NCBI GenBank assembly: GCA_946619805.1
Contig: CAMOMM010000048.1
Span: forward strand, 1-7,259
Length of the DNA stretch: 7,259 bases
Source of the DNA: an uncultured Bacillota bacterium
GTDB lineage: Bacteria; Bacillota_I; Bacilli_A; Erysipelotrichales; Erysipelotrichaceae
Reading direction: 5' to 3'
Both the position numbers and the translations under genes were made by a program. Positions within the stretch are counted from its first letter, which is position 1. Each line of letters opens with the position of its first letter. The notes under the pieces were generated by a model. The model was not told the origin of the DNA. It was given only the letters and a program-made list of their open reading frames with translations, and did no database searches. Shown piece after piece: positions 1-5,745 of the stretch.

Positions 1-233
1 GTATGCTCTTCAAACTTACCTTCACTCTTGCCGTGACCGTACAGTTCCACTCTTAAGGCGGCTATGCCAACCTCATTCATGACCCTGGCAACACCGACAA
101 TGTGTTCTTCTTCCATGTGGCCTGTCAGTCCATGAAAAACGATGGCCAGAGGACACTTGCCGTTGAAGTTTTCCGGCATTTCAAGCTTGGCATGCAGACG
201 GATCCCGTCACTGTTAATGTAAAATTCCTTCAT
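1..233 (-). CDS. Alpha/beta hydrolase, feruloyl/cinnamoyl esterase-like (3' part missing)
   Basis: This is the N-terminal 77 codons of a serine hydrolase; the rest lies beyond the left edge. The visible protein begins MKEFYINSDGIRLHAKLEMP. It carries HGLTG at residues 34-38, the usual oxyanion-hole HG loop after the first core strand, then GHMEEEHI at 38-45 and YGHGKSEG at 65-72. This combination strongly resembles the Est1E/cinnamoyl esterase group of gut Bacillota, which release hydroxycinnamic acids such as ferulate from plant esters. The nucleophile elbow GxSxG and the Asp and His of the triad are outside the window, so activity cannot be judged. The ATG at 233 is preceded by AGGAA about five bases upstream. 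No signal peptide is visible, so a cytoplasmic enzyme is expected. It starts 19 bases after the folD stop and is probably the last visible gene of the fhs operon. Family is fairly sure; the ester substrate is inferred. Confidence 0.8.
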   Translation of the reverse strand, partial: MKEFYINSDGIRLHAKLEMPENFNGKCPLAIVFHGLTGHMEEEHIVGVARVMNEVGIAALRVELYGHGKSEGKFEEH

Positions 234-252
234 CTTTTCCTACATTCCTACA

Positions 253-1107
253 CTATTTCATCTGATTTGATGCAGCCCTGACAACATGTCTGACCAGCAC
301 TGAAGTGGTAACTGATCCTATTCCACCCGGAACAGGTGTTATCTTGTCTGCAATCGGTTCAACTTCTTCAAACAGTACGTCACCGCACAGTTTCTGTTTT
401 GTTTCGTTATAACTAATGCCAACATCCACAATCGTCTGCCCATTGCTGACATATTCAGAAGTAACTGACTCCATCTGTCCGGTACAGCAGACCACAATGT
501 CTGCATTTTTGGTAATGGAAGCTACATCAATGGTCTTAGTGTGACATACCGTAACAGTAGCGTTCCGCTTCATTAACAGCATCGCCAGAGGCTTGCCAAC
601 TACCAGTGATCTTCCCAGCACCACCACGTTTCTGCCTTTAAGCTCAATGTTGTAGAACTTCAGTGTTTCCATGACCGCTTCAGCAGTACATGGTGCAAAT
701 CCTATCTTCTTATCAATGAAAACACCGGTCAGAGAACCATCAGTACAGCCATCAACATCCTTACCCGGGCTGATGAAGTTTCTGGCTTTTTCATTGTCCA
801 GATACTTTGGCAGCGGTCTGAACATCAGTATGCCATGTACCTGCGGATCGTTGTTAAGTTCATCCAGAGTTCTGTAAAACTCATCATAACTGACATCTTC
901 CGGAAGAATAGTATTTCTGACGGTTATGCCGACATTCCGGCACTTCTTCATTGCGCCTTTTTCGTATGAAACGTCATCACTTCTTTCACCGACCCTGAGA
1001 ATCGCCAGAGTTGTATCTATTCCCTTTTCCTTAAGCTTTGCCACTTCTTCAGCAGTCTGTTCATCCAGAAAGGCCGCTACCGGTTTACCTTTTAATATTT
1101 CAGCCAT
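253..1107 (-). CDS. folD: Methylene-tetrahydrofolate dehydrogenase, FolD family, probably lacking cyclohydrolase activity
   Basis: FolD-family cytoplasmic enzyme (284 aa, full length) that oxidises 5,10-methylene-tetrahydrofolate to methenyl-tetrahydrofolate with NAD(P). Visible landmarks are LRVGE (37-41), substrate-site Tyr48 in SYEKGAMKKC, KDVDG (116-120) with Asp119, the Rossmann motif GRSLVVGKP (165-173) and PVPGGIG (258-264). Two residues needed for the cyclohydrolase half of bifunctional enzymes differ. The position of E. coli Lys54/human Lys56 is Ala52, and that of E. coli Gln98/human Gln100 is Phe96 (GILMFRPLP). Nearby Lys50, Lys54 and Lys55 could in principle compensate. I recall other anaerobe FolD proteins of this YE(K/R)GA type, so it looks like a subclade rather than a sequencing error. 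The ATG at 1107 overlaps the end of fchA by eight bases (ATGGCTGA), with GAGG about seven bases upstream, which suggests translational coupling. Cofactor preference is not clear from the sequence. Confidence 0.95.
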   Translation of the reverse strand: MAEILKGKPVAAFLDEQTAEEVAKLKEKGIDTTLAILRVGERSDDVSYEKGAMKKCRNVGITVRNTILPEDVSYDEFYRTLDELNNDPQVHGILMFRPLPKYLDNEKARNFISPGKDVDGCTDGSLTGVFIDKKIGFAPCTAEAVMETLKFYNIELKGRNVVVLGRSLVVGKPLAMLLMKRNATVTVCHTKTIDVASITKNADIVVCCTGQMESVTSEYVSNGQTIVDVGISYNETKQKLCGDVLFEEVEPIADKITPVPGGIGSVTTSVLVRHVVRAASNQMK

Positions 1108-1717
1108 TGGACAGCCTCTTTTCCACAGCCTGATAACAGTTCAGAGCTCTTTCGCCATACTCCTTCAGCATTTCTGCTGCCCTGTCTTCAAACTGTTCAG
1201 CATATTCTCTGTCTTTCATCAGTCTGGTATTAACCTTTATGTTTATGAAAGCACCGTAAATGGCACCATGAGCCAGCATTACGGACGTTGCTGCATCTGA
1301 TACAGCCAGTTTGGAGCCGATAACTGCCAGTCTTTCATCCAGCTCAACCACCCTGCAGCATAACTGCAGAATATGATATGGCGCATTGGCTGCCACTTTC
1401 AGACAGCTTTCCATGATTCCGGCATAATCAGGATCATTCTTATCCATTGAATAGGCCTTAGCCAGTGGTTCAAAGGCTTCGGCATCCTCATTGACACAGT
1501 CAAGAAGGCTGACTCTTAACTCATCAGTCTCTTTCATTATCCGCTGGATCTCTTCTTCATATTCAGCGTATTTCTTTTTGCCGGAAGTCAGATTGGTAAC
1601 CATTTCCGCCAGAGAGGCAGCCAGTGATCCCACTAAGGCACTTACTCCTCCGCCTCCCGGAACCGGGAGCCTGCTGGCAGATAATTCCGTGAATTCCCTT
1701 ATACTTTTATCAAGCAT
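1100..1717 (-). CDS. fchA: Methenyl-tetrahydrofolate cyclohydrolase (FTCD_C/cyclodeaminase family)
   Basis: A 205-residue protein of the formiminotransferase-cyclodeaminase C-terminal family. Free-standing members in anaerobes act as methenyl-tetrahydrofolate cyclohydrolase, converting methenyl- to 10-formyl-tetrahydrofolate and back. It shows the family's glycine-rich N-terminal loop PVPGGGG (18-24), the helical SALVGSLAASLAEMV stretch and DAEAF (78-82). Length is normal for the single-domain form. No glutamate formiminotransferase lies beside it. Its position between fhs and a FolD lacking cyclohydrolase residues favours the cyclohydrolase over the cyclodeaminase role, though the family fold alone does not separate the two. 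I chose the ATG at 1717 because AAAGGAGG (1726-1733) sits eight bases upstream. An in-frame TTG six bases further out would leave only two bases of spacing. The ribosome binding site overlaps the fhs TAA by two bases, so the two genes are on one transcript. Confidence 0.92.
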   Translation of the reverse strand: MLDKSIREFTELSASRLPVPGGGGVSALVGSLAASLAEMVTNLTSGKKKYAEYEEEIQRIMKETDELRVSLLDCVNEDAEAFEPLAKAYSMDKNDPDYAGIMESCLKVAANAPYHILQLCCRVVELDERLAVIGSKLAVSDAATSVMLAHGAIYGAFINIKVNTRLMKDREYAEQFEDRAAEMLKEYGERALNCYQAVEKRLSNG

Positions 1718-1725
1718 AAACAATT

Positions 1726-1733
1726 CCTCCTTT
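1726..1733 (-). promoter_or_regulatory. fchA ribosome binding site overlapping the fhs stop
   Basis: AAAGGAGG on the minus strand shares two bases with the fhs TAA (1732-1734) and lies eight bases before the fchA ATG at 1717. It decides the fchA start in favour of ATG over the in-frame TTG at 1723, and it ties fchA translation to termination on fhs. Confidence 0.8.
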
Positions 1734-3402
1734 AGAACAGTCCGGTTATTACACCATTCTCATCCACATCTATCTTTTCAGCTGCCGGAACCTTAGGCAG
1801 ACCCGGCATGGTCATGATATCACCGGTCAGAGCAACAATGAATCCGGCTCCGGCAGAGACCTTAAGATTTCTGACCGTGATTCTGAATCCTCTTGGTGCT
1901 CCCAGCTTATTTGGATCATCAGTGAAGGAATACTGGGTCTTGGCCATGCAAATCGGCAAGCTGCCATATCCCAGTTCTTCCAGCTGCTTCAGCTGCTTTA
2001 CAGCACTGCCAACCAGATCAACCCCGTCAGCATGATATATTTTAGTCGCAATCGCGTTGAGCTTTTCCATTATGGAAAGGTTCAGGTCATATGAGTATTC
2101 AAAACTGTTACTCAGCTCGCACAGTCTGACTACTTCCTCAGCCAGTGCCACACCGCCCTTACCGCCTTTAGCCCATACTTCGCTTAAGGCAACGTTAACA
2201 CCTAATTCATGACACTTGTCTTCAATGAGTTTCAGTTCAGCTTCACTGTCGCTTGGGAATCTGTTAATGGCTACTACGCAAGGCAGATGATATACATTGG
2301 TGATGTTATCAACATGCTGCAGCAGGTTCGGCATGCCCTTTTCCAGAGCTTCCAGGTTTTCCTTAGCCAGATCAGCCTTTGCCACACCGCCATTGTGCTT
2401 CAATGCTCTTACGGTAGCGACAATTACCACGGCATCAGGTTTCAGCCCGGCCATGCGGCATTTGATGTCCAGGAACTTCTCAGCGCCAAGGTCTGCCCCG
2501 AATCCTGCTTCAGTAATGGCATAATCGCCAAGTTTCAAAGCCATTCTGGTAGCTGTCACTGAGTTACAGCCATGGGCAATATTGGCAAACGGTCCGCCAT
2601 GGATAAAGGCCGGTGTATGTTCCAGAGTCTGAACCAGATTAGGTTTCAAGGCATCCTTCAACAGCGCTGCCATGGCACCCTGAGCCTTCAGGTCACCGGC
2701 GGTAACCGGCTTGTTATCGTAGGTATAACCCACAACTATTCTTGCCAGTCTTTCCTTCAGATCGGTTATGCTTGATGCCAGGCATAACACAGCCATGACT
2801 TCAGAAGCTACCGTAATGTCAAAGCCATCCTGTCTTGGCGTGCCGTCAGTTCTGGCACCAAGACCGTCTACGATATTTCTCAACTGGCGGTCATTCATGT
2901 CAACTGCACGCTTCCAGGTGATCCTTCTCGGATCAATTCCCAGTACATTGCCCTGCTGAATATGGTTGTCCAGCATGGCTGCCAGCAGATTATTGGCAGC
3001 CCCAATGGCATGGAAGTCACCGGTGAAGTGCAGATTGATGTCTTCCATCGGAACGACCTGGGCATATCCGCCCCCGGCTGCCCCGCCTTTGACACCGAAT
3101 ACAGGGCCCAGGGAAGGTTCCCTTAAAGCCACCACTGATTTCTTTCCGATATGCCTTAAGGCATCAGCCAGTCCGACTGTTGTTGTCGTTTTACCCTCAC
3201 CTGCCGGTGTAGGGTTAATGGCTGTAACCAATACCAGTTTGCCATCCGGCTTATCCGCATAGTCCTTCAGCAGTTTGTAGTCGATTTTGGCCTTGTAGTT
3301 ACCGTAAAGTTCAACATACTCTTCAGGTATGTTCAGACTTTCAGCTATTTCCGTGATCTTCTTCTTTTCACTGGCCTGTGCAATTTCAATATCAGTTAAC
3401 AT
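1732..3402 (-). CDS. fhs: Formate-tetrahydrofolate ligase
   Basis: ATP-dependent cytoplasmic ligase that joins formate to tetrahydrofolate to make 10-formyl-tetrahydrofolate. It is the entry of formate into one-carbon metabolism or, in reverse, an ATP-yielding step. At 556 residues it is the normal bacterial length and intact. It has the P-loop TPAGEGKTT (65-73), the first family signature [11 protein letters not shown] (103-113), [11 protein letters not shown] (123-133), [11 protein letters not shown] in the middle, and the second signature [12 protein letters not shown] (328-339). The ATG at 3402 follows GAGGTGG (3407-3413) at a good distance. It is the first gene of the minus-strand operon with fchA and folD, which catalyse the next two steps. 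It is the most secure identification in the window. The upstream stretch to about 3540 shows no riboswitch that I recognise. Confidence 0.98.
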   Translation of the reverse strand: MLTDIEIAQASEKKKITEIAESLNIPEEYVELYGNYKAKIDYKLLKDYADKPDGKLVLVTAINPTPAGEGKTTTTVGLADALRHIGKKSVVALREPSLGPVFGVKGGAAGGGYAQVVPMEDINLHFTGDFHAIGAANNLLAAMLDNHIQQGNVLGIDPRRITWKRAVDMNDRQLRNIVDGLGARTDGTPRQDGFDITVASEVMAVLCLASSITDLKERLARIVVGYTYDNKPVTAGDLKAQGAMAALLKDALKPNLVQTLEHTPAFIHGGPFANIAHGCNSVTATRMALKLGDYAITEAGFGADLGAEKFLDIKCRMAGLKPDAVVIVATVRALKHNGGVAKADLAKENLEALEKGMPNLLQHVDNITNVYHLPCVVAINRFPSDSEAELKLIEDKCHELGVNVALSEVWAKGGKGGVALAEEVVRLCELSNSFEYSYDLNLSIMEKLNAIATKIYHADGVDLVGSAVKQLKQLEELGYGSLPICMAKTQYSFTDDPNKLGAPRGFRITVRNLKVSAGAGFIVALTGDIMTMPGLPKVPAAEKIDVDENGVITGLF

Positions 3403-3571
3403 TATTCCACCTCATATTTCTATAACTCTACTTATAGTTTATTTAATCATCAGTAATAGTTTTATCCTCAAACTGTAGGTTTTTACGCCTTTCATCCTGG
3501 TAATATTGTATAACGTATGTTTTGATGGTTTTTCTCTGTCAATAACCTCTTTTTATAGGCTTTAACAAACC

Positions 3572-3600
3572 TTGCTGCCCCTTTATCATTAAAGTAGATT
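3572..3600 (+). promoter_or_regulatory. Possible promoter of the 71-aa gene
   Basis: TTGCTG (3572-3577), a 17-base spacer and TAGATT (3595-3600) give a moderate sigma-70 match. The 14-base element TTTATCATTAAAGT (3582-3595) fills the spacer, as an operator might. TAATAT at 3622-3627 is an alternative -10. The two cannot be separated without transcript mapping. Confidence 0.35.
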
Positions 3601-3613
3601 CTCGGGAAAGAAT
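3582..3613 (+). promoter_or_regulatory. Shared leader element, copy 1: TTTATCATTAAAGT plus ATTCT-CGGGAA-AGAAT
   Basis: TTTATCATTAAAGT (3582-3595) is identical to the element at 5678-5691 before the dehydrogenase gene, and it starts 69 bases before its ATG against 68 there. It contains the small inverted repeat TTTA-TCAT-TAAA. It is followed by a second inverted repeat, ATTCT (3598-3602) and AGAAT (3609-3613) around CGGGAA. Nearer the gene, ACATTAA and AAGGAGG are also shared. This looks like a common operator or activator site; the PucR-type protein encoded between the two copies is the obvious candidate binder, but that is inference. Confidence 0.6.
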
Positions 3614-3650
3614 TAGAAACATAATATTAAACATTAATAAGGAGGAAATT

Positions 3651-3866
3651 ATGGCATTATCATTAGATTCAAAAATCAGAGACATCATGAGATCACCAGA
3701 AGGCAAAGCCGTTATGGAAAAGTATGCACCGGGTTCAACTAAGGATCCGCGCATGAAATTGGTTGGCGGCTTAACTTATCGCAAGCTGTTAAGCTATCCT
3801 GAATCAGCAGAAGTAGCTGCACATGCAGATGAAATTGATGCTGATCTGAAAGCCTGCTCAAGATAA
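3651..3866 (+). CDS. Small 71-aa protein of unknown function
   Basis: I do not recognise a function. The protein is small, soluble-looking and mostly polar, with no signal peptide or membrane segment and one cysteine (Cys69). Its core, IRDIMRSPEGKAVMEKYAPG (9-28), then DPRMK (32-36) and GGLTYRKLLSYPE (39-51), resembles short helical domains I recall as stand-alone proteins or tails of larger enzymes in gut Bacillota. I can attach no activity to that resemblance. The coding case is good: AAGGAGG (3639-3645) lies five bases before the ATG, the gene has its own upstream element, and a hairpin terminator begins 25 bases after the TAA. It therefore appears to be transcribed alone. Its leader matches that of the dehydrogenase at 5746, including the first eight coding bases ATGGCATT, so it is probably co-regulated with that enzyme and may be an accessory or binding protein for the same pathway. 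Confidence 0.82.
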   Translation: MALSLDSKIRDIMRSPEGKAVMEKYAPGSTKDPRMKLVGGLTYRKLLSYPESAEVAAHADEIDADLKACSR

Positions 3867-3890
3867 CATCTAAATCATAATTGGTAATGT

Positions 3891-3913
3891 AAGGGCATCT
3901 CAGGATGCCTTTT
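3891..3913 (+). terminator. Rho-independent terminator after the 71-aa gene, overlapping the pucR-like stop
   Basis: A nine-pair stem (3891-3899 with 3904-3912, one G-T pair) around a TCAG loop ends in a short TTTT. It lies 25 bases downstream of the small gene. Its right arm touches the stop codon (3912-3914) of the convergent regulator gene. Read on the minus strand the hairpin also forms but is followed by a poor T-run, so it is strongest for the plus strand and may be weakly bidirectional. Confidence 0.7.
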
Positions 3914-5441
3914 ACTGTTGTCTGAGGGTCTCCTCCAGATCTATTGCCTTCAGCAGCATTTCCAGCTGCAGGCGCTGATCATAATCCTTCAGATCAACAT
4001 TGAGTTCCTTTTCTATTCTGGCAATTCTGTCTATCAGAGTGGAACGGTGAATGAACAGTTTCTGAGCCGTCGAAGTGTATGACATGCTTTCTTCCAGGAA
4101 TACTTTTAGCGTTTCCAGATAGGAGACACCGGAAGAACGGTCATGTTCAATCAGGTTGTTCAGCCCGGCCGGGAAATAAGCCTCCAGAGGCATGGAACCC
4201 AGAGAGTTTACAACCATCTGCGTTAACGCATAACTGGAGAAGTAGTAATAATCACTTTCCCTGTTCAGCATCAGACCGTTCTCAACGGCGGCCATGGCCT
4301 GCATGTAGTGGATCCTGACATTATACAGATCACTGAATTCATTTGATATTCCTGCACACAGATGCATGCCTTTTACGAATTCATCCAGTTTCTTATTCAG
4401 CATAACATGGTAATTAGGGGTTTTTTCATCTCGCAGTTCATCAATGTTTATCAGCCCGATAAGGCAGTCATCGCGGGAAAAGGCATATGACCGGACAAAT
4501 GTTTCCTCAAAAACATCACTGATATAGGAGAGCGGCAGCTGATTAGGCCCTTTTCCATAACGCATGTAGACACATACGTATTCACTTTTCTCATTACTGC
4601 CTGATATGATCATGCGCTGAGAATGTGACAGCGGCATCTCTTCAATCAGAGCCTGTATTACCTTCTTAAGTGAAGGCCGTGAATCATTTATAATATTTGG
4701 GTTTCTTTCAATGGCTATCTCAATCATGGAAGCCAGGTATTCAGCCAGCTTATCTTCCCCATCTACAAATCCTGTACTCCGGGAATTGATGCACAGACAT
4801 CCTTCATACTGATTGTTTTTGTTAAAGAGATTTACACATAATGTCTTGACCCCGTACAGATCTATTCTCATGGCATTCTTCCTGTCGAACATCAGATCGG
4901 AAGCAGACAGATATTTACCCATTGAGTCAAAGTTCAGCGAACCGCTGTCCGTAATGTTCCAGGCCTCATTATCTCTGCTGGTCGATGCCACTACCTTTAT
5001 GGTACTGTCCAGTACATAGAGCGGCTTATTGAAGATGTCCGCTGAATCAGTTATCAGGGCCTGAATGTCATAGTCCTTGGCAAGATCTCTGTACAGAGTA
5101 TTTTCCCAGCTGTCATACTGATCATATATGTTCTGAAGGATCTGATATACCGTGAAAAAGTCCTGCTTCTTTCTGATAACCAGGACGGTCATTCTTTCCT
5201 TATAGTAATTAAGTGTAAAGCCGTCTCCGATGCAGATCAGCATCGACCCCTTCTGAATGTGGGGCCTCTGCGGCAGGTGATCAATACTTGCCAGATAGAG
5301 ACGGTCCTTCACAAACGATGTTTCACCATCCAGATAAAACTCCGCTCGTCCCAGAGTAAGTTCAGTTAACCGTGGCCCGTGCATCTCACACTGAAAATGT
5401 CTGGACAGCCCGTTATAGATGATATCCGCATTCAGCTTCAT
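3912..5441 (-). CDS. PucR/CdaR-family transcriptional regulator
   Basis: A 509-residue cytoplasmic DNA-binding regulator. The C-terminal 70 residues are typical of the PucR helix-turn-helix domain: YLETLKVFLEES, then TAQKLFIHRSTLIDRIARIE and a leucine-rich final helix (about 440-500). Upstream are an N-terminal PucR-like region (about 1-95), a linker helix (about 96-120), a sensor-like segment with LYVLDSTIKVVAST (about 141-154) that may be GAF-like, and a CdaR-like middle region (about 290-400). Family members sense small molecules and usually activate neighbouring catabolic genes. The known PucR acts in purine use, but nothing here points to purines. I start it at the ATG at 5441, with AAAGAAGG (5450-5457) eight bases upstream, rather than the ATG at 5477, which has no ribosome binding site and overlaps the promoter. 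It is divergent from the dehydrogenase and convergent with the small gene; both of those share a leader element, so it probably controls both. Confidence 0.9.
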   Translation of the reverse strand: MKLNADIIYNGLSRHFQCEMHGPRLTELTLGRAEFYLDGETSFVKDRLYLASIDHLPQRPHIQKGSMLICIGDGFTLNYYKERMTVLVIRKKQDFFTVYQILQNIYDQYDSWENTLYRDLAKDYDIQALITDSADIFNKPLYVLDSTIKVVASTSRDNEAWNITDSGSLNFDSMGKYLSASDLMFDRKNAMRIDLYGVKTLCVNLFNKNNQYEGCLCINSRSTGFVDGEDKLAEYLASMIEIAIERNPNIINDSRPSLKKVIQALIEEMPLSHSQRMIISGSNEKSEYVCVYMRYGKGPNQLPLSYISDVFEETFVRSYAFSRDDCLIGLINIDELRDEKTPNYHVMLNKKLDEFVKGMHLCAGISNEFSDLYNVRIHYMQAMAAVENGLMLNRESDYYYFSSYALTQMVVNSLGSMPLEAYFPAGLNNLIEHDRSSGVSYLETLKVFLEESMSYTSTAQKLFIHRSTLIDRIARIEKELNVDLKDYDQRLQLEMLLKAIDLEETLRQQ

Positions 5442-5465
5442 TATTAATACCTTCTTTACCAGTTC

Positions 5466-5474
5466 ATTATAGCA
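5466..5474 (-). promoter_or_regulatory. Extended -10 promoter of the PucR-type gene
   Basis: TGCTATAAT on the minus strand is a perfect extended -10. The -35 position (about 5489-5494, GGGTCG) is poor, as is common with extended -10 promoters. Transcription would start near 5459, just before AAAGAAGG at 5457-5450 and 18 bases before the ATG at 5441. This makes the upstream in-frame ATG at 5477 unlikely, since it would precede the transcript. Confidence 0.6.
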
Positions 5475-5542
5475 CATTTCCGGATTTGCGACCCGTCATT
5501 TTGTAGGTGTCAGTATTTTTCAAAACAAACATAACATCGTGT

Positions 5543-5559
5543 GGGAAAACAGGTTTCCC
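5543..5559. repeat. Inverted repeat GGGAAA-N5-TTTCCC
   Basis: Perfect six-base arms around ACAGG, about 70 bases upstream of the regulator's -10 on its strand. The right arm extends to TTTCCCG, so the minus strand reads CGGGAAA, the core that recurs at 5598-5604 and, as CGGGAAT, at 5703-5709. It is a candidate regulator site. As an RNA hairpin it would be short and has no T-run. Confidence 0.5.
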
Positions 5560-5590
5560 GAATTAATCATTCATTTTATCAATCATTTTC

Positions 5591-5606
5591 CATTTGCCGG
5601 GAAATG
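5591..5606. repeat. Near-palindrome CATTTGCCGGGAAATG
   Basis: A 16-base palindrome with one mismatched symmetric pair, centred on CCGG and containing CGGGAAA. It lies midway between the two divergent start codons. It is a candidate dimer binding site; this rests on symmetry and recurrence of the core only. Confidence 0.45.
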
Positions 5607-5677
5607 CCCCGTCAAATAGTTCAGTAAGCGTCCTGAAAATACCTTATTTTTTTGTATTTTTGACTTTATTTCATTTA

Positions 5678-5714
5678 TTTATCATTAAAGTGTATTCAAT
5701 CCCGGGAATATAAT
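5678..5714 (+). promoter_or_regulatory. Shared leader element, copy 2, with -10 TATAAT of the dehydrogenase gene
   Basis: TTTATCATTAAAGT (5678-5691) is identical to 3582-3595. It is followed by TATTC (5693-5697) and GAATA (5706-5710), an inverted repeat around AATCCCGG, and then a perfect TATAAT at 5709-5714. A weak -35, TTAAAG (5685-5690), would sit 18 bases upstream, inside the shared element, which fits a promoter that needs an activator. TTGACT at 5660-5665 is a better -35 by sequence but is not correctly spaced. Transcription would begin near 5721, shortly before AAGGAGG at 5729-5735. Confidence 0.55.
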
Positions 5715-5745
5715 TTTAATCGTACATTAAGGAGGACTTTTATTT

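Larger units (their letters stand above)
3403..3650. other. Divergent intergenic region between fhs and the 71-aa gene
   Basis: An AT-rich 248-base spacer that must hold promoters in both directions. On the fhs side I see TTGACA (minus, 3542-3537), but the nearest TATACA/TACAAT (around 3512-3505) is 24-26 bases away, too far for one sigma-70 promoter, so the fhs start site is unresolved. I see no tetrahydrofolate, purine or glycine riboswitch pattern in the leader. The right part (3572-3650) holds the leader of the small gene, listed separately. A minus-strand open frame crossing 3539-3754 is taken as chance. Confidence 0.6.
5442..5745. other. Divergent regulatory region between the PucR-type gene and the dehydrogenase
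   Basis: A 304-base AT-rich spacer with no credible gene. It contains the regulator promoter (5466-5474), inverted repeat GGGAAA-ACAGG-TTTCCC (5543-5559), the near-palindrome CATTTGCCGGGAAATG (5591-5606), direct repeats AATCATT (5565-5571 and 5581-5587), a T-rich tract (about 5645-5660), the shared element (5678-5691), the palindrome TCCCGGGA (5700-5707) and TATAAT (5709-5714). The density of CGGGAA-containing repeats suggests several protein binding sites between the two divergent promoters. Confidence 0.65.

Noticed and set aside
926..1300. 124-codon plus-strand open frame
   Set aside because: It lies opposite fchA and folD, which have clear family motifs. Its translation shows no motif and it has no ribosome binding site.
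1718..1723. TTG start for fchA
   Set aside because: Only two bases would separate AAAGGAGG from the TTG. The ATG at 1717 has proper spacing and matches the family N-terminus.
2209..2562. 117-codon plus-strand open frame
   Set aside because: It is antisense to the highly conserved fhs sequence. The open frame follows from fhs codon usage.
3414..3540. Riboswitch (tetrahydrofolate, purine or glycine type) in the fhs leader
   Set aside because: I looked for the known conserved cores and for strong stems and found none.
3505..3542. Promoter of fhs built from TTGACA and TATACA/TACAAT
   Set aside because: The spacing is 24-26 bases, too long for a sigma-70 promoter. Both elements may be chance in AT-rich DNA.
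3539..3754. 71-codon minus-strand open frame across the small gene leader
   Set aside because: It overlaps the promoter and start of the well-supported plus-strand small gene, has no ribosome binding site, and its hydrophobic translation reflects AT-rich noncoding DNA.
5442..5477. Longer start of the PucR-type regulator at the ATG at 5477
   Set aside because: It has no ribosome binding site, and a perfect extended -10 lies within this stretch. The ATG at 5441 has AAAGAAGG at good spacing and the usual N-terminus.
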